Notes under the pieces: model-generated
The model's database searches: none
Told to the model about the DNA's origin: nothing
The model's input: the letters and a program-made list of their open reading frames with translations, nothing else
NCBI GenBank assembly: GCA_958417755.1
Contig: CATZDY010000009.1
Location: 1-46,661 of the forward strand
Length of the DNA: 46,661 nt
From: an uncultured Peptococcaceae bacterium
GTDB lineage: Bacteria; Bacillota; Desulfotomaculia; Desulfotomaculales; Desulfocucumaceae
Direction of reading: 5' to 3'
Translations under genes and position numbers: made by a program
Shown: positions 15,522-24,029 of the stretch, piece after piece
How the letters are laid out: each line of letters opens with the position of its first letter
Numbering within the stretch: the stretch's first letter is position 1

Positions 15522-17045
15522 TTAATGTTCTTTTGTAAAGCGAGGTATAACAGCCAACATACCCACAATAAACCAAAAATAACTGGACATCAATGGTACT
15601 TCAAAGATATTTTCTACACAACAATGGAACATAACGCCTGTTAGTCCTGTTAAAAGACCAATGGCCATGAGTTTGGTGGCTTTATCTGTGGTTGCTCGCA
15701 AGACGGAGAAGCCCAAACGAAGGACATTGAGCAATAACCATAGCAAGGCCAATAGGCCGATTATCCCACATTCCACTGCTGTTTTTAAATAAAAGTTATC
15801 CACATAAAAGCTACCTGGTACCCGGCGGGCAGCCACAGCCCCTCCAAAACGGCCAAACCCTTCTCCCAGCCAAGGGTTTTCCTTTAGATGATCTAAAGCA
15901 GTTCCCCAGCGAGCTAAGCGACCTGCCCGCAAACTGCTGCTGATGTAAGCTGTGGAAAACATGTAGGCCAATCGGGACCCTATGCCAGGCACGAATTTTA
16001 ACACCGCCAGACCGCCCACAGCCAAGAGCAGAAGCAGTTTGGGATTATAGAGAAAGCTATAAAGTATCATGGCACCCATCAGGGCCAACCAAGCGCCCCG
16101 GGAATAAGTAAAGGCCAAACAGATTAACATAAGAAGACAGGAAATGCCAAAAAGCAATTGTTTTTTGGGGCTTCCTTTGTGCTGAATGATTTTACTCAGG
16201 GTTAAGGGGATGAAAAGGACAAGTAAACTACCCAATATATTGGGACTGGTTACCAGGGAAAAGGCCCTGGTGCGTACCCCGGCCTCTGCTTGATCCACCC
16301 AGCTGGCGGGCATTTCTACCCCTAGAATATATTGGCCAATACCAATGATAGCTAAGAAAGTGGCTACAACAATGAAGCCATTTAATAAAACATCTAATTG
16401 GTGCCTTTGGGTGAGTAAATTGGTGGCAATAAAATAACACAACAAATATTGTAAATACACGCGTATACCTTCCACTGCCCAACCCATATCTGGGGAGCGG
16501 AGGAAAAAGATGAATATCAAAATACCAGCATAAATGACAATGGGAATATCCAGCATGGTGTGTTGCCAAGTGATGCGTCCCCGGATGGCCATTTGCAAAG
16601 GCCAAGCAAGGAGTACAAAAAGCAATAATAATTCATCCCAGCTGCCGGATAAACTTTGTAACTGAGGGAGATTGCGCAATATAGAATCCACCAGGGGATA
16701 TAAAACAAAAAGCCATAAAACATATTCAACCTTCAGGTGATAGATGGTTTGCCAGGACAAGCTGCTTTGAAGCCACAAGGGTTTGGGTTGGTTGATGCGG
16801 CTTGTGGGAATGCCCCTGGCAATGGCTGAACCTAAAACCATAAAGGGGGTTAAAATCCAGGCTATAAAACGGCCTAAAAGCTTAAAAATATAGGATTGTT
16901 GGGTTGCAGTTTGACTTGCATAACCAGGTATACGGGTGAAAAATTTTTGAATCAAACTATGAGGCCCCACTTGAGCCAAAAAACGGAATATTTGGGCTGG
17001 AATTTTATACCCATAGCTTTCTTTTATGATAGAAGGAGTGGGCAT
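15522..17045 (-). CDS. O-antigen ligase / Wzy-like polymerase family membrane protein
   Basis: 507 residues with about ten to twelve membrane spans. AAGGAGGA lies 8 nt before the ATG. The Wzy_C family region is clear: LAFTYSRGAWLALMGAM at about 308-325, with the conserved Arg-Gly-Ala-Trp, and the large outer loop NPWLGEGFGRFGG...SFYVDNFYLKTAVECGIIG at about 390-425. Such enzymes polymerise or ligate lipid-linked surface glycans. The gene lies alone on the minus strand inside a plus-strand polysaccharide locus, with its own terminator. In a Gram-positive setting it more likely polymerises or transfers a wall polymer, or glycosylates proteins, than acts on LPS. Confidence 0.88.
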   Translation of the reverse strand: MPTPSIIKESYGYKIPAQIFRFLAQVGPHSLIQKFFTRIPGYASQTATQQSYIFKLLGRFIAWILTPFMVLGSAIARGIPTSRINQPKPLWLQSSLSWQTIYHLKVEYVLWLFVLYPLVDSILRNLPQLQSLSGSWDELLLLFVLLAWPLQMAIRGRITWQHTMLDIPIVIYAGILIFIFFLRSPDMGWAVEGIRVYLQYLLCYFIATNLLTQRHQLDVLLNGFIVVATFLAIIGIGQYILGVEMPASWVDQAEAGVRTRAFSLVTSPNILGSLLVLFIPLTLSKIIQHKGSPKKQLLFGISCLLMLICLAFTYSRGAWLALMGAMILYSFLYNPKLLLLLAVGGLAVLKFVPGIGSRLAYMFSTAYISSSLRAGRLARWGTALDHLKENPWLGEGFGRFGGAVAARRVPGSFYVDNFYLKTAVECGIIGLLALLWLLLNVLRLGFSVLRATTDKATKLMAIGLLTGLTGVMFHCCVENIFEVPLMSSYFWFIVGMLAVIPRFTKEH

Positions 17046-17214
17046 GAATTTTCCTCCTTAATAGTTGTAATCAAAAGATTTTGATGATGTAAAAACCCTA
17101 TTATCTCGGTCAATTATACAACAGCATTGGATTTATCTCAACTGATTTGCCCCTTTGCTGGGGCCTGAATTGTTGAAAAGATTCATATTGTTGCGGCTAA
17201 GGGGTAAAAATTCC

Positions 17215-17243
17215 TTGTAGAACGTCTATGAAATTGATAAAAT
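17215..17243 (+). promoter_or_regulatory. Sigma-A-type promoter of the GT4 pair
   Basis: TTGTAG (17215-17220), a 17-nt spacer, TAAAAT (17238-17243). It lies 31 nt before the GTG start of the first glycosyltransferase in the divergent gap with the polymerase gene. Confidence 0.5.
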
Positions 17244-17273
17244 GGTTTCAGTAATGCCAAGGAGGCACTGGCG

Positions 17274-18404
17274 GTGAAACGTATACGGGTTCTCCACGTA
17301 ATAGGTGCTGGCGAATTCGGTGGGGCTGAACGACATATTTTAAACCTGGCCACAGCTACGGATTCACAAAGGGTAATGATAACCGTTTGTTGCCTTTTCG
17401 CAGATCCCTTTGTTAAAGTGGCCAGGGAAATGGGGATTCATGTCCTGGCCATTCCCATGCGTCATAAATTGGATTTTCGCATTATTACAAAGCTAAGCGA
17501 AATCATGAAAAAAGAAGAAATTGATATTGTGCACACCCATGGGGTTCGGGCCAATTTGGTGGGGCGTCTGGCTGCCAGGTTAGCGGGAAAATCCTTGGTG
17601 GTGACCACAGAACATAGTTTGTTGGCCCAGGACTATCCGGGGATTTTCAGTCGTTTGGCTAATACAATGATTGAAAAACTTTCCCGGGGCATTACGTCGC
17701 ATTTTATTGCTGTATCCGGAGGTTTAAAGCAAGCATTATTACAGCAAGGGATACCAGAAGATAAAATCACGGTGATTTATAATGGGCTGAATCCCGAGGA
17801 TTTTGTTAGCCACAAACCCCCTCATATTTGGCGTGAAAAAATGGGGATTGCTTCGGATGTATCATTGGTAGCCATTGTGGGCCGTTTGCATCCAGTAAAA
17901 GGGCATCGCTTTTTTTTGCAAGCAGCAGCCAAGGTTTTAGAGGACAAGCCGTCTATACGTTTTTGTGTGGTAGGGGATGGTCCGGAGCGGAGGTCCTTGG
18001 AAGAGTACACAGCTTCCCTGGGAATTGCTGAAGCAGTGATGTTTACTGGGTTTGTGGAAGATGTGGCGGAAATATTGCCCTCCATTGACGTCTTAGTGAT
18101 TCCCTCTTTATGGGAAGGCTTTGGTTTAACGGCTTTGGAGGCCATGGTGGCCGGGGTGCCTGTTTTGGCCAGTTCTGTGGGTGGCTTACCTGAGGTTGTG
18201 GAGCATGGGCGTACGGGATTATTGGTTCCTCCTGGTGATGCCGAAGCTTTGGCCAAGGGGATCCATTGGTTGTTGGAGCATCCCCAAGAGGCCAAAGAAA
18301 TGTCAGCCACAGCGGTTTTGGTGTTGGAAGAAAAATTTACTTCCCGGGTGATGGCCACAAGGACAGAAGAATTGTATCGCAAGTTGTTGGAGGAATCATC
18401 TTGA
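17274..18404 (+). CDS. GT4 family glycosyltransferase
   Basis: 376 residues. The GTG at 17274 lies 8 nt after AAGGAGG. A GT-B fold is indicated by the N-terminal VLHVIGAGEFGGAERHILNLA and by the C-terminal GT4 donor site, VAIVGRLHPVKGH (about 200-212) and IPSLWEGFGLTALEAMVAGVPVLASSVGG (about 275-303), including the E-x7-E motif. It is a cytosolic retaining glycosyltransferase that would extend a lipid-linked surface oligosaccharide. Donor and acceptor cannot be read from sequence. Its stop codon overlaps the start of the next glycosyltransferase by 4 nt, implying translational coupling. Confidence 0.92.
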   Translation: MKRIRVLHVIGAGEFGGAERHILNLATATDSQRVMITVCCLFADPFVKVAREMGIHVLAIPMRHKLDFRIITKLSEIMKKEEIDIVHTHGVRANLVGRLAARLAGKSLVVTTEHSLLAQDYPGIFSRLANTMIEKLSRGITSHFIAVSGGLKQALLQQGIPEDKITVIYNGLNPEDFVSHKPPHIWREKMGIASDVSLVAIVGRLHPVKGHRFFLQAAAKVLEDKPSIRFCVVGDGPERRSLEEYTASLGIAEAVMFTGFVEDVAEILPSIDVLVIPSLWEGFGLTALEAMVAGVPVLASSVGGLPEVVEHGRTGLLVPPGDAEALAKGIHWLLEHPQEAKEMSATAVLVLEEKFTSRVMATRTEELYRKLLEESS

Positions 18405-19597
18405 ACAAGCCAATGAATGGGGAGAAAATCATATGTATATCCTCTGTGGATTGGGATCCCATTTGGACCAGAAAGCAACAAGTGATGTCCCGATTGGCTC
18501 CCCATAATAAAATATTGTATATTGAGGCGCCTGTTACGCTCTTGTCTGTGTTGAAGGATCGCAGCTTGTGGTTTAAATGGCATTTGTGGCGCAAAGGAGC
18601 CAGAAAGAAAGGGGATAACTTATATCTCTACTCGCCACCAGTGGTATTGCCCTTTGGGAATGTATTCCCTTGGGTGAATCGTTTCAATCAACGGTGGCTT
18701 TTGTTTTTTATCAAAAGAATTGTTCGTCAATTGGGCCTGGAGCATGCTTTGGTATGGACGTATTTACCCACCAGCTTGTTATTGGCCCAAGGGCTTGGGC
18801 CTAAAAGATTGATTTATGATTGCGTGGACGAACATTCAGAATATCAAGGTTTTATCAATAAACAAGCCATGTTGGCCATGGAACGGGATTTATTACAACA
18901 TTGTGATTTGGTTTTTGTAACAGCCCCAGGATTATATGAAAGTAAAAAACAATACAATGACCGGATGTATCTGTTGCCCAATGCCGCGGATGTGGGGCAT
19001 TTTGGGAAGGCCAATCTAGAATCCACAGTGGTGCCGCCGGAAATCGCCAATCTACCCCATCCTGTGGTAGGATTTATAGGAGTTATCCACCATTGGATTG
19101 ATGTGGATGCTATTGCGTATTTGGCGGAAAAAAGACCCCAATGGTCAGTGGTGTTGGTAGGCCCTTTAGGGGCTGGCATGCAGGTGGAGCGCTTAAAGGC
19201 TTTGCCCAATGTGCTTTTTGTTGGTAGAAAGGATAAGGAAGAATTACCAGGGTATTTGAAAGGATTCGATTTGTGTTTAAATCCCTTTCGGGAAAATGAA
19301 CTGACCCGCATGGTAAGTCCTTTGAAATTCTATGAGTATTTAGCATCCGGAAAACCAGTGGTAAGTACCAAAATGCCTGGGGTGATGGAGTTTTCCGCGC
19401 TGATTGAAATAGCGGAAACCCCGGAAGCGTTTTTGCAAGCAGCGGAACGGGCTTTAGCTACAGAAAATGAAAGCAAAAAAAAGCAACGCTTAGAGGCAGC
19501 AGCTAAGAATTCATGGGAAAGCAGGGTTGCTTTTATGGTGGAAAAAATAAGAGAAACAGGTATTAAAAAAGAGAAACCTTTGCTAGGGTCAGAATAG
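18401..19597 (+). CDS. GT4-like glycosyltransferase (TuaH-type)
   Basis: 398 residues. The frame reaches back to 18266 inside the upstream gene. GGAGGA at 18389-18394 lies 6 nt before a TTG at 18401, which overlaps the preceding stop in a TTGA junction, so I place the start there. The sequence resembles TuaH/GT4-like proteins: 'ICISSVDWDPIWTRKQQ' near the N-terminus, LIYDCVDEHSEYQGF at about 135-150, VGFIGVIHHWIDVDAIAYL at about 223-241, and a C-terminal SPLKFYEYLASGKPVVST. It lacks the standard GT4 E-x7-E in full but keeps 'YEYLASGKPVV'. It likely adds a sugar in the same pathway as its partner. It is followed by two successive terminators. Confidence 0.88.
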   Translation: MNKPMNGEKIICISSVDWDPIWTRKQQVMSRLAPHNKILYIEAPVTLLSVLKDRSLWFKWHLWRKGARKKGDNLYLYSPPVVLPFGNVFPWVNRFNQRWLLFFIKRIVRQLGLEHALVWTYLPTSLLLAQGLGPKRLIYDCVDEHSEYQGFINKQAMLAMERDLLQHCDLVFVTAPGLYESKKQYNDRMYLLPNAADVGHFGKANLESTVVPPEIANLPHPVVGFIGVIHHWIDVDAIAYLAEKRPQWSVVLVGPLGAGMQVERLKALPNVLFVGRKDKEELPGYLKGFDLCLNPFRENELTRMVSPLKFYEYLASGKPVVSTKMPGVMEFSALIEIAETPEAFLQAAERALATENESKKKQRLEAAAKNSWESRVAFMVEKIRETGIKKEKPLLGSE

Positions 19598-19628
19598 AAA
19601 AGGACAAAAAAAGGGCAAAAGTTTTTTT

Positions 19629-19668
19629 AAGGGTTGCGGATAAAAGATACTAGCAACCCTGTTTTTTA
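19629..19668 (+). terminator. Terminator after the GT4 pair
   Basis: GGGTTGC (19631-19637) pairs with GCAACCC (19653-19659), followed by TGTTTTTTAT. Confidence 0.75.
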
Positions 19669-19748
19669 TACTGATTCAAAATGAATGGCACCGGGGAAAA
19701 GTCCAAGATAATAATATTGACAGGTAAAATCAAAGTATGGAGATTTTT

Positions 19749-19780
19749 AAATCCTCTCCCTTTGGGGAGAGGATTTTTTT
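19749..19780 (+). terminator. Second, strong terminator, same direction
   Basis: AAATCCTCTCCC pairs with GGGGAGAGGATTT around a 3-nt loop, and the 3' arm runs into seven T. It reads on the plus strand, although the next gene is on the minus strand. It therefore either backs up the first terminator or ends a short transcript starting between the two; TTGACA at 19717 has no good -10. Confidence 0.8.
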
Positions 19781-19829
19781 GCTGTTGCTTATCCTGTTCA
19801 AATGTCAAATAGAATAGTAATTGTTAAGT

Positions 19830-20309
19830 TTATTTTATATCAACCTTTGTAATGGTGCCTTTTAGCTCATAATCCAGGGATTTGACATAATAATCCTTGC
19901 CAACGCGTATTTCCTGTCCTCCCATGGTAATGGTGGCAGAAGATAAGTTTACTTGTCCTTCATTGGTTACAAATAAATCCACCAAATAAGGGTCATAAGC
20001 TTCCACTTTTTGTCCCCTAGCATCTAAGTTGACAGAATAACCTGGTTGAATATTGATGTCCTTTACAGTGACAGCAGTGTAGCTGCTACCAGATACCATT
20101 TTATCCCCCACTGAAACCGCTGCCGCCAATTCTGGCCGGATGCAAGGAACCAGTACTTGGAATTCTACGGTTTTTATTTCTCCTTGGGCGGATTTGTGGG
20201 TAAACTTGTAGGCAATGCCACCTGCCACTAAAATGACCAGTAAAATAATAATCAGATCCACTATATTGATAATGCCAAATAATTTTCCTTTTTCATTGAC
20301 AAGCTTCAT
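19830..20309 (-). CDS. DUF4330 family membrane-anchored protein
   Basis: 159 residues. An AGGAG lies about 11 nt before the ATG. The N-terminus MKLVNEKGKLFGIINIVDLI, followed by one membrane helix (to about residue 35), is the signature start of DUF4330 proteins. The rest is an extracytoplasmic beta-rich domain with VEFQVLVPCIRPELAAAVSVGDKM (about 54-77) and a C-terminal 'ITMGGQEIRVGKDYYVKS' region. The function of the family is unknown. Its frequent location near surface glycan genes in clostridia, as here, suggests a role at the envelope, but this is inference. It is transcribed away from fabZ. Confidence 0.75.
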   Translation of the reverse strand: MKLVNEKGKLFGIINIVDLIIILLVILVAGGIAYKFTHKSAQGEIKTVEFQVLVPCIRPELAAAVSVGDKMVSGSSYTAVTVKDINIQPGYSVNLDARGQKVEAYDPYLVDLFVTNEGQVNLSSATITMGGQEIRVGKDYYVKSLDYELKGTITKVDIK

Positions 20310-20551
20310 TGTTTTTTATACTCCTTCCGCCACGATGATTTATAGGGCCTATGTTTGCTTCATGTACTATTAAAATATAATATGTTTTGGGGCAATGGTC
20401 AATGTATTCATAGTTTTTTAAGCAGGATTCTTGGGAATTATTTAGAATTTCTATTTAAAGTATAGAAGAATTGCAGAAAATTCGTGAACAAACAAGCAAA
20501 ACAGTATTCATGATATGTTTTTCTGTTTCAGGCAAAGAAAGAAGGGGTTTT

Positions 20552-20995
20552 ATGTTGGATGATAACAAGGGCTTGGATATCAATGCAATATTGAAAATTT
20601 TGCCCCATCGATATCCCTTTTTACTGGTGGATAAAATTGTAGAATTAGAGCCAGGTAAAAAGGCTGTGGGATATAAAAATGTAAGCATCAATGAACCTTT
20701 TTTTCAAGGACATTTTCCTGGTTATCCTGTAATGCCTGGGGTTTTGGTGCTGGAGGCAATGGCCCAAGTAGGGGCTGTGGCAATGCTTTCATTGCCAGAA
20801 ATGCAAGGAAAGATTGCTTTGTTTGCAGGCATGGATGAGGTGCGTTTTCGTAAACAGGTGATGCCTGGGGATAAACTTGTCATGCAAATGGAAATCATCA
20901 AAATGAAAAGTCGTATTGGCAAAGGAACAGGCATTGCCACAGTGGATGACCAAATTGCTGCTGAAGGAACATTTCTATTTGCCATCAATGGATAA
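20552..20995 (+). CDS. fabZ: 3-hydroxyacyl-[acyl-carrier-protein] dehydratase FabZ
   Basis: 147 residues. The frame opens at 20471, but GAAGGGG precedes the ATG at 20552 and gives a protein of normal family length. Catalytic features: PHRYPFLLVD (His near residue 17) and GHFPGYPVMPGVLVLEAMAQ (Glu near residue 63). These form the His-Glu dyad of the hotdog-fold dehydratase that removes water from 3-hydroxyacyl-ACP in fatty-acid elongation. It stands alone between DUF4330 and the WecA/TagO-type gene. In diderm firmicutes fabZ lies among lpx genes; none is present here, which argues for ordinary membrane-lipid synthesis. Confidence 0.95.
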   Translation: MLDDNKGLDINAILKILPHRYPFLLVDKIVELEPGKKAVGYKNVSINEPFFQGHFPGYPVMPGVLVLEAMAQVGAVAMLSLPEMQGKIALFAGMDEVRFRKQVMPGDKLVMQMEIIKMKSRIGKGTGIATVDDQIAAEGTFLFAING

Positions 20996-21104
20996 AGATG
21001 AGGGTTTTTGCGTGGGATATTGTTTTGCTATGGATAAGGGCGAAAATTGCTGATAATTTGGTCTATTTCTTTGTTAAGCAGAATTTACCCCAATTTTTTG
21101 TGAT

Positions 21105-21134
21105 TTGAACGATTGACCAATTAAATGATACAAT
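21105..21134 (+). promoter_or_regulatory. Sigma-A-type promoter upstream of the WecA/TagO gene
   Basis: TTGAAC (21105-21110), an 18-nt spacer, TACAAT (21129-21134). It lies 100 nt before the TTG start; the leader shows no strong structure. Confidence 0.5.
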
Positions 21135-21233
21135 AGAACGGATAACGGATTGAGAAATTATCGCAGGGTATCTTTTGGTCAGCGTTCTTGTCGCCCATTG
21201 CTTTGTAACCAAAAGAGAAAGCAGGGATAACTG

Positions 21234-22313
21234 TTGTGGCAATTGATTGGAGCATTTGTATTGGCATTTGTATTGGCCTGGGTCATTACGCCTTGGGTGG
21301 TGAAGAAAGCCTTTGTATGGGGCGCAGTGGACATGCCGGATCCTCGCAAAGTACATTGTAAACCTATGCCTCGTTTAGGCGGTTTGGCAGTATACATTGC
21401 TTTTATTGGCGCTGTACTGGTGGGAATGCCTTGGGAATTATCCACCTGGGGTTTGGTGTTAGGGGTAACTTGCATTACCTTGGTGGGCATAGCAGATGAT
21501 ATCAAAGGACTTTCCCCTTGGGTGAAATTACTGGGACAAGTGATTGCTGCCCTGGTGGTGATTCCCTTTGGGATTCAGGTAGAGTTCTTTACCAATCCTT
21601 TGAATAGCGGTCTTGTTTATTTGGGCTTTTTTTCTATACCTGTTACCGTTTTTTGGTTGGTGGCAGTAACCAATGCCATTAATTTGATTGATGGTTTGGA
21701 TGGTTTAGCCACAGGGGTTTCTGCCATTGCTGCCTTAACCATGGCTGCAGTGGGATTGACCCAGTTTGGGTTTGGGCAAGGGGGCTCTGTCTTGCTATCC
21801 TTGCTGCTGGCTGCTGCTGCCCTGGGATTTTTACGCCATAATTATCATCCAGCAAAGATTTTTTTAGGTGATTCTGGTTCCATGTTGTTGGGATTTAGTT
21901 TGGGATTGATATCCATAATGGGATTGACCAAAAGCGCCACTGCTGTATCGGTGATATTGCCTTTGGTGATTTTAGGGATTCCTTTGTTGGATACTGTTTG
22001 TGCTATTTTACGCCGCTACCAAGGCCATAAGCCTATTTTTCAGCCTGATAAGGGCCATTTGCATCATCGTTTATTGGCGCTGGGATTATCCCATGCCCAG
22101 TCAGTGTTAGTCATTTACGGGGTAAGTCTTGTGATGGGGCTTAGTGCTGTGGTTTTAAATTTGATTTCTTCTGACCAAGCGGTGGTTTTATTGGTGGTTC
22201 TTTCGGTGATGGTATTGGTGGGTGCCAATAAAATAGGTGTATGGGGTAGACACAAGAAAAGGGAAAAACCTGCGACAAATAAAAAAGTTGATGAACGGCC
22301 CTCTCGTTTATAA
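21234..22313 (+). CDS. tagO: WecA/TagO-type UDP-GlcNAc:undecaprenyl-phosphate GlcNAc-1-phosphate transferase
   Basis: 359 residues with about ten to eleven membrane spans. The TTG start at 21234 follows AGGGA by 7-8 nt. Family motifs in order: DMPDPRKVHCKPMPRLGGLA (about 35-54), GIADDIKGLSPWVKLLGQ (Asp-Asp, about 86-103), NAINLIDGLDGLATG (about 144-158), AKIFLGDSGSMLLGF (about 204-218) and the cytosolic GHKPIFQPDKGHLHHRLL with the His-rich HxxHH-type motif. This enzyme starts lipid-linked wall-polymer synthesis, and the WecG/TagA product would act next. GlcNAc is the expected sugar; a phospho-MurNAc or other substrate is less likely because the polymer-type histidine motif is present. Confidence 0.93.
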   Translation: MWQLIGAFVLAFVLAWVITPWVVKKAFVWGAVDMPDPRKVHCKPMPRLGGLAVYIAFIGAVLVGMPWELSTWGLVLGVTCITLVGIADDIKGLSPWVKLLGQVIAALVVIPFGIQVEFFTNPLNSGLVYLGFFSIPVTVFWLVAVTNAINLIDGLDGLATGVSAIAALTMAAVGLTQFGFGQGGSVLLSLLLAAAALGFLRHNYHPAKIFLGDSGSMLLGFSLGLISIMGLTKSATAVSVILPLVILGIPLLDTVCAILRRYQGHKPIFQPDKGHLHHRLLALGLSHAQSVLVIYGVSLVMGLSAVVLNLISSDQAVVLLVVLSVMVLVGANKIGVWGRHKKREKPATNKKVDERPSRL

Positions 22314-22328
22314 GGGGGCTGTTTTTAT
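22295..22328 (+). terminator. Probable terminator overlapping the end of tagO
   Basis: GGCCCTC pairs with GGGGGCT across the stop codon of tagO and is followed by GTTTTTATAT. One stem position is a G-T pair. The stem lies partly in the coding sequence. Confidence 0.5.
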
Positions 22329-22383
22329 ATGGGAAAATCAATTCCCTAAATTTTTAGAAAAAAGGATTCAGGTGATGTGAAAA

Positions 22384-23253
22384 ATGAAGGTAAAAAAAGC
22401 AGTGATTCCTGCAGCAGGATTAGGGGTAAGGTTTTTGCCCGCCACCAAAGCGCAGCCCAAGGAGATGCTGCCCATTGTGGATAAACCCACCATTCAATAC
22501 ATTGTGGAGGAAGCAGTGGCTTCAGGCATTGAAGAGATTTTAATTATCACAGGGAGATATAAAAAATCCATTGAGGATCATTTTGACAGGTTTCCCAGTC
22601 TTGAGGCGCATCTAAAGGAAAAGGGCAAAAAAGATTTATTGGATTTGGTAACCAGCATTGGAGAGATGGCGGATGTTTTTTATGTGCGCCAGAAAGAGCC
22701 CCGGGGTTTAGGGCATGCTGTGCATTGTGCCAGAAATTTTGTGGGCAATGAACCCTTCGCTGTTTTGTTGGGGGATGATATTGTCAAAAGCCAAGTGCCT
22801 TGTTTAAAGCAATTGATGGATGTGTATGAAGAGACAGGGGCATCGGTGATTGGGGTGCAAAATGTTCCTTGGTCAGAGGTTCATAAATATGGAATTTTGG
22901 CAGCCAAAGAGGAAAGGGAGAATCTTTATGCCATTCAAGATTTGGTGGAAAAACCTGCTCCCCAAAAAGCCCCTTCCCAATTGGCCATTATGGGCAGATA
23001 TATCATGAATCCAGAAATTTTTCAGATTTTATCACAAACCGAGCCAGGAGCTGGGGGAGAAATCCAACTGACTGATGCTTTAAAAGTCCTTTGCCAACAG
23101 GAAACCATGCATGGATTGGTCTTTGCTGGAAAGCGCTATGATGTGGGAGATAGATTGGGCTATTTAAAGGCCACAGTGGAGTTTGCTTTGGAGCGGCCTG
23201 ATTTATCCCAAGAATTTACTCAATATCTGAAAGACCTGGTGGCAAAAATGTAA
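22384..23253 (+). CDS. galU: UTP-glucose-1-phosphate uridylyltransferase GalU
   Basis: 289 residues, the standard GalU length. The ATG at 22384 follows AGGTGATG. The nucleotidyltransferase motif is KAVIPAAGLGVRFLPATKAQPKEM (residues 5-28, with the Gly-rich loop and Lys), then DKPTIQYIVEEAV and PFAVLLGDDIV (Asp-Asp near 131). VEKPAP and GRYIM follow in the sugar-binding half, and GKRYDVGDRLGYLKA near the end. It makes UDP-glucose for surface polymers and glycolipids, which fits its place at the end of the polysaccharide locus. Confidence 0.96.
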   Translation: MKVKKAVIPAAGLGVRFLPATKAQPKEMLPIVDKPTIQYIVEEAVASGIEEILIITGRYKKSIEDHFDRFPSLEAHLKEKGKKDLLDLVTSIGEMADVFYVRQKEPRGLGHAVHCARNFVGNEPFAVLLGDDIVKSQVPCLKQLMDVYEETGASVIGVQNVPWSEVHKYGILAAKEERENLYAIQDLVEKPAPQKAPSQLAIMGRYIMNPEIFQILSQTEPGAGGEIQLTDALKVLCQQETMHGLVFAGKRYDVGDRLGYLKATVEFALERPDLSQEFTQYLKDLVAKM

Positions 23254-23306
23254 ATAATAAGATGGCTGTTTTGATGGGGAAAATACCTAACATATTGCAA
23301 GCAGGA

Positions 23307-23347
23307 AATCAATCCCTTGGTGCATGGATGTGACCAAGGGATTGATT
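23307..23347. terminator. Long inverted repeat between convergent genes
   Basis: A 15-bp perfect inverted repeat: AATCAATCCCTTGGT (23307-23321) and ACCAAGGGATTGATT (23333-23347). Neither side has a good T-run. It lies between galU and a small minus-strand ORF and is best read as a bidirectional terminator. Confidence 0.5.
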
Positions 23348-23350
23348 GGT

Positions 23351-23500
23351 TTATCGGCTATGGGGCTTGGCTGGGTTTGTGGGCCGCCTGGATTGAGAAA
23401 CAGTATTGGGGGATTCTTCTTTATTAGCCCGCAAGGCTTTGCGATAATCTTCATACATTTTTTTTCGTAACATCAGGTTTTTTTTCAATTCCATGTGCAT
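23351..23500 (-). CDS. Small basic protein of unknown function (49 aa)
   Basis: GGAGA lies 7 nt before the ATG at 23500. The reading frame continues upstream to 23611, but that part is hydrophobic and lacks a ribosome binding site. The protein begins MHMELKKNLMLRKKMYEDYR, is helical and strongly basic, and ends in a Pro/Ser/Arg-rich tail. It resembles short uncharacterised clostridial proteins, but I cannot name a family. It diverges from the PRC-barrel gene. It could be spurious. Confidence 0.4.
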   Translation of the reverse strand: MHMELKKNLMLRKKMYEDYRKALRANKEESPNTVSQSRRPTNPAKPHSR

Positions 23501-23657
23501 GATATCTTCTCCATTCATTCTTGATGGGTTGAATATTATATTCCTAGTATGACCAATTGATTGATGAATTATAAAACAAAACAAAGAAACTATAGAAACA
23601 GTGATGCACACACTTTCTTTTTTTGCATACTATGATGATAAAGGGGAGTGAATGCAT

Positions 23658-23894
23658 ATGTTAAAGATAAGTGAATTAACCCGCAGGGATATTGTTAATT
23701 TAGCAGATGGAGCCAAGTTGGGGGCTATCAAAGATATTCAGTTGGATCCTGAAACTGGGGCCATCAAAGCCTTTGTGCTGCAAAGCCCCAGAAAATATGG
23801 ATTGTTGCATGTGGGAAAAGATATGGTGGTGCCTTGGGAAAATATTAAAAAAATTGGCCTGCATACCATATTGGTGGAGCTACATACTGTTTAA
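23658..23894 (+). CDS. PRC-barrel protein, YlmC/YmxH sporulation family
   Basis: 78 residues. GGGGAG (23643-23648) is too close to the ATG at 23652, so the ATG at 23658 (MLKISELTRRDIVNL) is preferred. The sequence follows the YlmC/YmxH pattern: ELTRRDIVNLADGAKLG, 'IKDIQLDPETGAIKAFVL' and a C-terminal VPWENIKKIGLHTILVEL. These are short PRC-barrel beta folds found throughout spore formers. Their exact role is not known, though the family is annotated as sporulation-associated. A near-consensus promoter follows immediately, so metK is a separate unit. Confidence 0.85.
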   Translation: MLKISELTRRDIVNLADGAKLGAIKDIQLDPETGAIKAFVLQSPRKYGLLHVGKDMVVPWENIKKIGLHTILVELHTV

Positions 23895-23905
23895 TATATT
23901 AATAT

Positions 23906-23934
23906 TTGACAGGTATATACCAATTTGTTAAAAT
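23906..23934 (+). promoter_or_regulatory. Strong sigma-A promoter of metK
   Basis: TTGACA (23906-23911), a 17-nt spacer, TAAAAT (23929-23934). Transcription would start near 23941, about 90 nt before the metK start, and meets a terminator-like hairpin at 23988-24012. Confidence 0.75.
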
Positions 23935-23987
23935 AAAATTGCTCGTAACAGTGTCATTTGTTGAAATGAATAAATACCATTGGGGGT

Positions 23988-24012
23988 AGACCCGCAAGGG
24001 TCTGTTTTTCTT
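23988..24012 (+). terminator. Terminator-like hairpin in the metK leader (possible attenuator)
   Basis: AGACCC (23988-23993), the loop GCAA, GGGTCT (23998-24003), then GTTTTTCTTTT. It lies downstream of the metK promoter and upstream of its ribosome binding site. Any metK transcript from that promoter must read through it. No S-box core is visible in the leader. Confidence 0.65.
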
Positions 24013-24029
24013 TTATGGGAGGGATTAGT

